From NCBI GenBank assembly GCA_025451535.1, contig JANWKE010000061.1, positions 1-64,000 on the forward strand: DNA of 64,000 bases, in the 5' to 3' direction. The position numbers and the translations under genes are program-made. Shown here piece by piece: positions 55,843 to 64,000 of this stretch (positions are counted from its first letter, which is position 1; every line of letters begins with the position of its first letter). The notes beneath the pieces are model-generated. The model was not told where the DNA came from and made no database searches. It saw nothing but the letters and a program-made list of their open reading frames with translations. The DNA is from Verrucomicrobiia bacterium (GTDB taxonomy: Bacteria > Verrucomicrobiota > Verrucomicrobiia > Limisphaerales > UBA11358).

Positions 55843-58641
55843 ATGCACCAGCGCCACCTTTCGCACTGCCAGCAAATCATTTCGGCCGCGGCCCGCAAAG
55901 GCGCCTGCCTGTTGCTCTTTCTGACGGCAACGATGACGGTCTTTTCTCAATCGGCCCAACAACCGCAAATCGAGCTGACCAATTCCGGGTTTGATGTCAA
56001 ATTCCAGGCGGGCGCCATTGTCAGCCTCGAGCAAGCCCACGATCCATTCGAGACGGAATATATCTCTCCCGGACGAAGACTCGGTGATGCATTCATCCGC
56101 TTCCGCTCCCCGGGCGGACCATGGGAGCCGGTCAACACCACCGAGCTTGCTCAAAACGGCGTTATCGTTCCGGGTCCGGAGGGCACGCACTACCGGACGG
56201 TTTACACAATCACCAATGGCGCGTCCCCGGCGCTGGCCATTGAAATGCGTTTTGCCGTTCAGCCACAGGCCATCCGCTGGACGGTGACGCTCCACAACGT
56301 CAGTCGCCAGCCGCTGGAGATTGGTGATTTGGCATTTCCGTTTCCAATGAATTCTTCGTTCCAACGCGGACAGACAACGACCCGGGTGCTCAAACACAGT
56401 TTCATTTCGGGTTATGGCTCGTTCATGTTCTGGATGCGGCCCGACAGCGCGCCACCGTATCTGGTGCTGACACCGGACGACAACACCAGGTTGGAATACT
56501 GGGATGCGCAGCGCCGCGAATTCCGCGCCTACATCTTTTCCGCCGCAGCCGGCGCGATTGCCCGGGAACACGGCACTCACTGGCGCCAGCCCAACACCAG
56601 CCTGATGCTGAAGCCAGAGGGAAAGTCCGGAGACACGCAGTCGTTCGGCTTCACGTTTCAATGGGCCAAGGACTACGACGACGTGCGCCAGGTTCTCGTG
56701 AACGAAGGCAAGGTGGATGTGCAGGTTGTTCCCGGCATGACCGTGCCGACCAACCTGTTCGCCGAGATTGCCTTGCGGACGACCCAGCCGGTCGCCTCGG
56801 TCGAGGCCGAATATCCGGAAACGACCCGGATTACGGCGTTGGGCCGGAAGGATGACACTCGCTTGTATCGGGTCCAATTTTCCAGGCTCGGCGAGAACGA
56901 ATTGACCGTTCATTATGGCCAGGGGCGGTACCTGTATCTGGAATTCTTTGTCACGGAACCGCTGGCGACCTTGTTCCAGAAGCGGGCGGCATTCATCGCC
57001 GATCATCAGGTGCACGATACCAACAAGTGGTATAACGGGCTCTTCTGCGAATGGAACCTGGAGGACCACGTACAACTGACGCCGGACAATCATGACCGGC
57101 TGCGTGGCTTTCGGATTTATGCCATCACTTGCGACGACGCGGGTCTCGGCCACCCGGCGTATCTGGCGGCGGAAAATGCGGAGTACCCCGTGCAAAGCCA
57201 GGTCTCGGCGCTGGATTATTACATCCAACATTTCGTCTGGGGCGGATTGCAGCGCACGACGAACGAAACCTATGCCTACGGTATTTATGGTATTCCCGAT
57301 TGGAAGACGAATCGCGACAGCCCCGACCCCGGGCGAAACGGCAAATTGCACCTCTACCGGGAATACGATTATCCGCATGTCATCCTCATGTATTTCAGCC
57401 TGTATCGCATCGCCAAATACCATCCGGAGATCAAAACGGCCCTGACCGCGAAAGACTATCTGCGGCGCGCCTATGGCACGGCCCAGGCCATGTTCACGGT
57501 ACCCCACGAAGTCTGGAAGGGCTGGTCCGCTTACGAAACCGGTTTCTATAACGAACTGGTCATCGTTGACCTGATCCACGAACTGCAAGCCAACGGCTTG
57601 GAGAGCGAAGCGGGCACGTTGCGGCAATTCTGGCTGCGCAAAGTCAAGTATTTCGTCAACGACAATCCCGATTTATTCGGCTCGGAATATCCGTTTGATT
57701 CCACCGGCTTCGAATCCACGGAAGCGCTGGCAAAATATGCGATGCGCCATGCGGACAAACCGGGTGAAACGAATTCAGGCATTCCCCTGGCGAACGCGGA
57801 AAAGTTTTTAAGCACGCAAATCGCCGCGAACATCTTCTGTCGCGGCTGGCTGGAGCCGGCCTATTATTACCTGGGCAGCGACTATCGCGCCGGGGCGGGC
57901 AATGCCTACACCTTGAGTTATATGGCCCAGATGGGCGGCTGGGCCGTGCTCGATTATGCCTTGAATTTCGCGACCAATCCCTGCCCGTATTTGCGCCTGG
58001 GCTATGCCTCTGCTCTGAGCTCCTGGGCTTTGCTGAACTCCGGCACGCCGCAATCCAACTACGGATACTGGTATCCCGGCAAGGCCGATGACGGCGGCGC
58101 GGGCGGCGGGTTCGAGCCGGCACCTTACGGCATGACATGGCTGGGACAGCCGCACCATCGCGGTTCCTGGTATTATGCCTGTGAAATGGATCTCGGATAC
58201 TGCGGCGCATTACGCTCGGCCGCCACGATTCTGGCGGATGATCCCATCTTCGGCCGGTTCTGTTACGGTGGTGATTGGCGTGAGAACAACGGCTGGATGG
58301 AAATCTTTCCCAAAGACGGATTGCGGCGGCGTTTTTACGCGATGTTGAACCATGGCCGGGTTCATTTCATCTCGGACACCGATCGCTTTCCAGCTGACCA
58401 GCCCATTGTCCTCAAGGAAGACCTGTCAGCAATGCGCTTTCAACTTGAAAGCGACAACCCGGCGCCGCACGTCGCCCGAATCCATTTTTCCGCGCCCGCG
58501 GGCAAATACACAGTCCGCGGCCAGCGGGGGGTGATTACCGAAGCGCGGTTGGAGAACGGTCAGGAAACTGTGCTTGCTCTTCCCATGAAAGGTGGCACTC
58601 AACCGGCGACTTTCACCATTACCCGCGGCGACCGGCCCTGA
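55843..58641 (+). CDS. DUF5695-like secreted protein (copy A)
   Basis: Signal peptide; full-length paralog of 61667..64000(-). ORF open from TTG 55801; ATG 55843 chosen. Confidence 0.75.
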   Translation: MHQRHLSHCQQIISAAARKGACLLLFLTATMTVFSQSAQQPQIELTNSGFDVKFQAGAIVSLEQAHDPFETEYISPGRRLGDAFIRFRSPGGPWEPVNTTELAQNGVIVPGPEGTHYRTVYTITNGASPALAIEMRFAVQPQAIRWTVTLHNVSRQPLEIGDLAFPFPMNSSFQRGQTTTRVLKHSFISGYGSFMFWMRPDSAPPYLVLTPDDNTRLEYWDAQRREFRAYIFSAAAGAIAREHGTHWRQPNTSLMLKPEGKSGDTQSFGFTFQWAKDYDDVRQVLVNEGKVDVQVVPGMTVPTNLFAEIALRTTQPVASVEAEYPETTRITALGRKDDTRLYRVQFSRLGENELTVHYGQGRYLYLEFFVTEPLATLFQKRAAFIADHQVHDTNKWYNGLFCEWNLEDHVQLTPDNHDRLRGFRIYAITCDDAGLGHPAYLAAENAEYPVQSQVSALDYYIQHFVWGGLQRTTNETYAYGIYGIPDWKTNRDSPDPGRNGKLHLYREYDYPHVILMYFSLYRIAKYHPEIKTALTAKDYLRRAYGTAQAMFTVPHEVWKGWSAYETGFYNELVIVDLIHELQANGLESEAGTLRQFWLRKVKYFVNDNPDLFGSEYPFDSTGFESTEALAKYAMRHADKPGETNSGIPLANAEKFLSTQIAANIFCRGWLEPAYYYLGSDYRAGAGNAYTLSYMAQMGGWAVLDYALNFATNPCPYLRLGYASALSSWALLNSGTPQSNYGYWYPGKADDGGAGGGFEPAPYGMTWLGQPHHRGSWYYACEMDLGYCGALRSAATILADDPIFGRFCYGGDWRENNGWMEIFPKDGLRRRFYAMLNHGRVHFISDTDRFPADQPIVLKEDLSAMRFQLESDNPAPHVARIHFSAPAGKYTVRGQRGVITEARLENGQETVLALPMKGGTQPATFTITRGDRP

Positions 58642-58738
58642 TGACTGGAACCCTTTAACAACTCGCGGGATTCAGCACGTCAGTATCTGCCTCGTGACGA
58701 TCAAGAACCGTGGTTGTCCGAAATTTGCAGGATTTCTG

Positions 58739-61666
58739 CTATTGATCCCGGAGCCAGACGTCGCTGCTCCCCCCGCGATTAAGCCGGGCATAATTCGGAA
58801 TCGCGGTCAGGGTGGCACCGTTGGTCCAGGTGCCGGTGATCTCCATGAACCCACCCAATAAATTGGTATATTGGACGGACAAGGGAGCGGCGGGACCAAG
58901 CACCAGGCCTGGGTTCTGGTCCGCACTCTCGATATTGTAGATGAGCGGGCCGTATTGCAGCGCGACCAACCCGGCATCGGCCGCCACCTTGCTGCTGGCC
59001 TTGATCCGCTGCACCGTCATCGGTAATACCAGTTCAATCGTGTCTCCCGCCGTCCAGGTCCGCGTGATCGCCGCATAACCGTTCGTGATGACAGGACTGA
59101 TGGGTACGCCGTTCAGCTGGACGGAAGTGAATCCGTTGACGGCCGGTGTCGGAGCGTACAACTTGCTCCAGGTCCGGTTCGGCACCCGGATATACAAGGT
59201 ATAATTAGTCGTCGTTGCCGGATTGACGACGATGGAAACATGATTGGTCCAAGGATAAGTCGTAGTCTGGATCATTTGTACGCTGGTACCAGAGATACCG
59301 GTGATGGTCACCGTGCTGCCGATAAACAGGTTGACGTAAATCGAATTTGAACTCCGGGCGTAAATCCAGGTGGGCAGTTCGAACAATGTCCTGGCCGCGT
59401 TGCCATAACAGCATGGCACGCCGGTCCACGAGGCGCGTGCCCCACCCGTGAGTGGATTGGGATAAAATATGCTGGCGGCCGCGTCATCCAGTGAACCGAG
59501 AATTTCATTGTAAAGCGCGTTCTCCATCAAATCGGCGTATCCGGCGTCCTGGTAGGCCAGATTCAGCTTGTGGAAGAAGAAAAGCGTGCCGCAGCCGGCG
59601 CAGGTTTCGCAGTAGGAATTGTTCGGAAGCGAGTAGTTGCCGCCGAAGCCTTCCGAGGTTTCGCCGCTGCCGACTCCGCCGGTCACATAATATTTCTTAT
59701 TGACGAGATTGTCCCCGAGCGATAGCGCGGCGCTCTGATAATCCACGTTGCCGGTTTCCATGGCGACATCTTCGATGCCGGAATAAAGATACAACGCCCG
59801 CACGGCGTGACCCACGGCTTCGTACTGCTCAATCACCGGCGCCTGGCTTTGATCGTAAGTACCGCCGTCGCCCAGAGCAGCATTGGCGGCGGAAGTGCCG
59901 CGTGCGTCCATCAGGTACTTGGCAAGTGTGATGTACTTCTGGCCGGTGCCGGCGCCTTCATACTCGTTCATGAAACGGCCCAGATGCACCAGAGCTTGCT
60001 CCATGTTCTCGTGTCCGTCGAACCACAGCTTCCGCGGCACGTAAAGGTTGTTATACCAGCAATCGGCCACCTTTTTGGCCGCGTTATACAACGTGGGATC
60101 AGTACGTCCCGTCATCAGGTAATGGGCCAAAGCGGCTTCGATGAAATAACCACCCACATAACCTTCGTGCAGGCTGTTATTGGACCAGCGCGGCAGGCTG
60201 CGGAGGGTCGTGTAAGTGTGCAAATATCCATCCGATTCCTGCGCGCCGAGAATGATGGGAATCCAATAATTCAGATTGGTTCGGAAGGTGTTCTGCGCGG
60301 CGAGCACCGCCGGGTCGCCCTGCGCATCATACATCAGCGCGTAGCACATCGCCTCAACCGTGTTCAGAGTGTAGGCGTCAGCCCAGGGATCGACAGCGGG
60401 CACGGTACAGGCGCGTCCGGCCAGTTTATTGCCGGCCTGGATGAAACTGTTGATGTTACCTTGCGCCAGGTTCGTGTTGTTTAACTGAGCGTACAGTTGC
60501 GGAATCCAGTTGGTGAGCGTCCGGTTAAGCCGATAGCGCCAGAGCGGGCTGCTAATGGTGTAAGGCGCCACATAGACCGGCAACAGGTGGGTGACCGGCG
60601 GCGCCGGAGCCACCACCACATTCACCGTGCCGGTGCTGGTGTATTGTCCGTCGTAGGCGGCCAACTGGAGCGCAAATGCGCCGGGCGCCGAAAAACTGGC
60701 GGTCGTGTTCAACGCGTTTGAGTTGCCAAAAGTCACCATGCCCGTTCCGGACAATACGCTCCACGTAACCACCGGGTTCGTGAAAACATCGCCGTCGTCC
60801 TGAACCAAACCACTCAGGTAGGTGTTGCCACCAACGATGACATCACGGTCAATTCCGGCATTCACAACCGGCGGAAAGTTCGTCGGCGAGCCTCCGGCGT
60901 CGTAAACCCGCCATTGCAGGATCCCGGTTGAGTGGCCGGCTGTGTCGGATTGAATCAGGAGCCGAAGCCGGGTGGTGGTCACGGCATCAAAGGTCGTGGT
61001 GTTGAGTTGATTCAACGTCACTCCCAATCCGGATGGATGGCCGACTGGAACAAAACCGGTCCCGTCCCAATATTGCAGGCTACATGAGGCCGGCGCGTAG
61101 ATGCCCTGGTTGTCCTGCCACCAATATACGTCAATCATGTCGGTATTGATGGGTAGCGGCCAGTCATACTCCACCCATTGCCAACCGGTTTGCGGCCAAT
61201 TGCCGTAAGCTCCATGACTATGATCTGCCGAGTTGATCGGGACATAGCCATCGTTTACCGCTGACAGCGTCTCCCAGGATGAAACATACGAAGTCTGAGG
61301 CGTCGCTGCCATCGCCACATTGCGACCCGCGGGAGGCAAATCCATCTGTTGCAACCGATAAAACCGTTGCGGCGCCGTCGCCCCGTTCGACAACACCAGC
61401 GTGGTGGTCACATCCGTTGCCCGTTGTGCGGGCAATAAGGCCAACTGCCAGTTCGTCGCTTCCAGCGAAGCAGCCCATTGAGCCTGATACCATTTGCCCG
61501 GTACCGTATTGGTGCTGGTAATCAGCATGTCGGCGCCGCGAACTTCCCCCTGTGCCACCAGTGGCGGCGGTTGCGCCCCGGCATGCAAAATCGCAAACGC
61601 AAACAGGAGCCCGGCAACTGGCAATTCTCGCCGGGTCACAACGGACTGAATGACAGAAATGCCCAC
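58739..61666 (-). CDS. GH127-family beta-L-arabinofuranosidase-like protein with N-terminal discoidin/PKD-like domains
   Basis: SYCETCAGCGTLFFFHKLNLAYQDAGYADLMENALYNEIL and WTGVPCCYGNAARTLFELPTWIYA, conserving the E-x-C and C-C positions. Confidence 0.88.
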   Translation of the reverse strand: MGISVIQSVVTRRELPVAGLLFAFAILHAGAQPPPLVAQGEVRGADMLITSTNTVPGKWYQAQWAASLEATNWQLALLPAQRATDVTTTLVLSNGATAPQRFYRLQQMDLPPAGRNVAMAATPQTSYVSSWETLSAVNDGYVPINSADHSHGAYGNWPQTGWQWVEYDWPLPINTDMIDVYWWQDNQGIYAPASCSLQYWDGTGFVPVGHPSGLGVTLNQLNTTTFDAVTTTRLRLLIQSDTAGHSTGILQWRVYDAGGSPTNFPPVVNAGIDRDVIVGGNTYLSGLVQDDGDVFTNPVVTWSVLSGTGMVTFGNSNALNTTASFSAPGAFALQLAAYDGQYTSTGTVNVVVAPAPPVTHLLPVYVAPYTISSPLWRYRLNRTLTNWIPQLYAQLNNTNLAQGNINSFIQAGNKLAGRACTVPAVDPWADAYTLNTVEAMCYALMYDAQGDPAVLAAQNTFRTNLNYWIPIILGAQESDGYLHTYTTLRSLPRWSNNSLHEGYVGGYFIEAALAHYLMTGRTDPTLYNAAKKVADCWYNNLYVPRKLWFDGHENMEQALVHLGRFMNEYEGAGTGQKYITLAKYLMDARGTSAANAALGDGGTYDQSQAPVIEQYEAVGHAVRALYLYSGIEDVAMETGNVDYQSAALSLGDNLVNKKYYVTGGVGSGETSEGFGGNYSLPNNSYCETCAGCGTLFFFHKLNLAYQDAGYADLMENALYNEILGSLDDAAASIFYPNPLTGGARASWTGVPCCYGNAARTLFELPTWIYARSSNSIYVNLFIGSTVTITGISGTSVQMIQTTTYPWTNHVSIVVNPATTTNYTLYIRVPNRTWSKLYAPTPAVNGFTSVQLNGVPISPVITNGYAAITRTWTAGDTIELVLPMTVQRIKASSKVAADAGLVALQYGPLIYNIESADQNPGLVLGPAAPLSVQYTNLLGGFMEITGTWTNGATLTAIPNYARLNRGGSSDVWLRDQ

Positions 61667-64000
61667 TTATCTCGAGATGTTAAATGACTGCGGTGAACTC
61701 CCGGCGTCCTTTGGCAGACTCACGATGGCTTCCTGACCTGCCAACAGATTCGTCGTGGTGATGGTACCGTGAATACTGCTGACGGTATAAGTTGCTGCCG
61801 TCGAAGGTGTGAAATGCAGCGTTACCGAATGCGCTGCCGTGTTCTCACTCTCGATTTGGAAACTGGCTTGCGACAAATCCGATGCCAGCGCAATCGGTTG
61901 CGCAGCGGCAAAACGGTCGTTGTCCAGCACCAGATGCAGATAGCCGGTGTTGAACATGGCGTGAAACCGCCGGCGCACACCGTCGAGCGGGACGACCTGG
62001 ATGTTCGTGGTTTGCTGCCAGGTGCCACCGTAGCAGAACCGGCCGAAGATCGGATCATCCGCCAGAATCGTGGCCGCCATTCGCATCGCACCGCAAAAAC
62101 CAAGATTCTCCTCGGCGGAATAATACCAGGCACCGCGATGCATCGGTTGTCCTCCCAGCCAGGTGCTGTTGTAGGGCGAAGGTTCGAAACCGCCACCGCA
62201 ACCGCCGTCGTATGCCGCACCGGGATACCAGAAGCCGTAATTGGGCGGCGGCCCGCTGTTCATCGTGGACCAGCCGTTGAGATACGAACCGTAACCGAGT
62301 CGGAGAAAGTCAGTGGCGTTCGTGGCGTAATACAGCGCGTAATCGAGCAGTCCCCACCCACCCATCTGCGCCATATAAGTCACGATATAGTCGTTGCCCA
62401 TGTCGCCGCGATAATCGCTGCCATAGTAATAATAGGCCGTCTCCAGCCAGCCGCGGTCGAAGACGTTGGCCGTGATTTCGGTATTCTGATATTGCTGCGC
62501 TTGCTGGAGAAATGCCGTTGGATTACCGGACCCCATCAGCGCGTCCGAGCCCGCGCGTTGTAACGCATATTTCGCGTAGGCTTCCTGGGATTCGAAACCC
62601 GTGGAATCAAAGGCGTATTCCGATGCGAACAAATCCGCGTTGCCATTTACGTAATAGCTGACTTTGGTTTCCCAATTTGTCCGCAACTGGGCCGCTTGAT
62701 TGGTCATCCCTTCAGCGTTCAAATCGTTGATCAAGTCCGGAATGACAACTTCATTCATCAATCCCACCTGGGTCGCCTGGCCGCCGCCGTAACTCCACAG
62801 CGCCATCGCTGTGCCCCAGGCGCGTTGCAGATAAGTATCCGCGCTCAACGCCGTGGTGATTTCCGGATGATACTTCGCCACCCGATACATGCCGTAATAC
62901 ATCACGATGATGTGCGGATAATCGTAGCCGCGCCCGATGCTGAGATTGTTGTTGGTGCGCAGCGTGTGCCAGTCGGGCACGCCGTAAACGCCGTAGGAAA
63001 AAGTCTCATTGGTGGCGCGCTGGAGGCCGCCCCAGACAAAGTTGGTAATGTAATAATCCAGCGCCGAAACCTCGCTCTGCACCGGATACACGGCTTCCTT
63101 CGTGGCCAGATACGCCGGCCGGGATTCCCCGGCGTCGTCGCTGGCGATTTCATAGACCTGGAAACTCGTACCGAGCGTGTCGGTATTGTCCGGCGTCACC
63201 GCCACGCCGTCGTTCATATTCAAATCGCAAAACAGGCCGCTGTACCACTTGTTGGTGATGATCTGGTGGCTCGCCAGAAAGGCGGCGCGTTTCTGGATCA
63301 AGGTTTCCAATGGTTCCGTAACGAAGAATTCCAGGTACATCGTCTGGCCGGCGCCGTATTGCACCGTCAGCTCGTTCTCTCCCAACCGGGCGAACTGGAT
63401 CTGATACAACTGGTAGGTGCCGTTGTTACCCAGCGACTGGATCCGGGTCTGCGACGGGAATTCGGCGGTGACACTGGTGATTTGCTGCGTCGTGTTCAAC
63501 GCAATCTCTGCGAACAGGTTCGTCGGCACCGTCATGCCGGGCACGACGTGAACGTCAATGTTGCCGTTGTCCACCCGGTCCTGCCGGATGGCGTCGTAGT
63601 TCGTCGCCCATTGAAACTTGAAGCCGTAGCTTTGCGATGTGCCCGCGGCGAGCGTCAGGCTGGTGTCGGGCTGGCGCCACCGCTGGCCCTGGGTGGTCAC
63701 CGTCGGATTTTGCGCCGCTCCATTGGTCCCTGCGGCATAGGAATGGATATAAACTTCGTAACCGTTCAACACATCCCAGTATTCAAGTTTCGTCTGGTCG
63801 TCCGGTGTCATCAACAGATACGGCCCCACACTATCCGGGCGCATCCAGAACAAAAATGAGTCGCTGCCGGAAATCAAAAAATGCTGCATGGTACTGGACG
63901 TGATGCCGGAAAAGCCCGTGTTCATCGGCAGCGGCAACGCCAGGTCGCCTACCACCACTGATTGGCTGCTCAGATTGGTCAGATTCAAAGACCACAGCAG
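61667..64000 (-). CDS. DUF5695-like secreted protein (copy B), 5' end beyond the window
   Basis: Open to the window edge (LLWSLNLTNLSSQSVVVGDLALPLPMNTG aligns with IRWTVTLHNVSRQPLEIGDLAFPFPMNSS of copy A); collinear homology to the C-terminus. Confidence 0.78.
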   Translation of the reverse strand: MLWSLNLTNLSSQSVVVGDLALPLPMNTGFSGITSSTMQHFLISGSDSFLFWMRPDSVGPYLLMTPDDQTKLEYWDVLNGYEVYIHSYAAGTNGAAQNPTVTTQGQRWRQPDTSLTLAAGTSQSYGFKFQWATNYDAIRQDRVDNGNIDVHVVPGMTVPTNLFAEIALNTTQQITSVTAEFPSQTRIQSLGNNGTYQLYQIQFARLGENELTVQYGAGQTMYLEFFVTEPLETLIQKRAAFLASHQIITNKWYSGLFCDLNMNDGVAVTPDNTDTLGTSFQVYEIASDDAGESRPAYLATKEAVYPVQSEVSALDYYITNFVWGGLQRATNETFSYGVYGVPDWHTLRTNNNLSIGRGYDYPHIIVMYYGMYRVAKYHPEITTALSADTYLQRAWGTAMALWSYGGGQATQVGLMNEVVIPDLINDLNAEGMTNQAAQLRTNWETKVSYYVNGNADLFASEYAFDSTGFESQEAYAKYALQRAGSDALMGSGNPTAFLQQAQQYQNTEITANVFDRGWLETAYYYYGSDYRGDMGNDYIVTYMAQMGGWGLLDYALYYATNATDFLRLGYGSYLNGWSTMNSGPPPNYGFWYPGAAYDGGCGGGFEPSPYNSTWLGGQPMHRGAWYYSAEENLGFCGAMRMAATILADDPIFGRFCYGGTWQQTTNIQVVPLDGVRRRFHAMFNTGYLHLVLDNDRFAAAQPIALASDLSQASFQIESENTAAHSVTLHFTPSTAATYTVSSIHGTITTTNLLAGQEAIVSLPKDAGSSPQSFNISR

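Noticed and set aside
55708-57627. 639-aa ORF on - strand opposite DUF5695 copy A
   Set aside because: Antisense of a well-supported CDS with a full-length paralog elsewhere in the window.

Overview
The window looks like an accessory, polysaccharide-degrading region of a Verrucomicrobia-like chromosome. That placement is inferred from a PEP-CTERM protein, many prepilin-leader/'DGH' proteins, Reg_prop sensor kinases and SxtJ/DUF5989; no marker gene was available. Main blocks: (1) a HlyD/MacA-like adaptor interrupted by one in-frame stop, plus a YncE-like beta-propeller; (2) an SGNH esterase and a Reg_prop histidine kinase with NarL-type regulator, next to a decayed GH29 alpha-L-fucosidase; (3) a PEP-CTERM protein, a TPR membrane protein and a TPR-sulfotransferase; (4) a pseudopilin with a large secreted protein; (5) a probable beta-mannan locus (GH130, two GH5, cellobiose-2-epimerase-like AGE protein, FHS-type MFS, GH28) interrupted by a carbamoyltransferase-SxtJ-DUF5989-SGNH/TPR cluster; (6) an XdhC-MocA-YagT-YagR-YagS molybdo-hydroxylase operon ending in a small Cys-rich ORF; (7) a sorbosone-dehydrogenase-like multidomain protein and a SUMF1 protein; (8) an L-arabinofuranoside locus (GH51, AraC, two GH127) in which each GH127 is adjacent to a paralogous DUF5695-like protein. 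I consider the duplicated GH127+DUF5695 pairing, the carbamoyltransferase-SxtJ-DUF5989 cluster, a 72-bp cloverleaf-like palindromic repeat and the Cys-rich small protein the best leads. No complete tRNA, rRNA or CRISPR array was found. Family names come from recognised motifs, not from any search.
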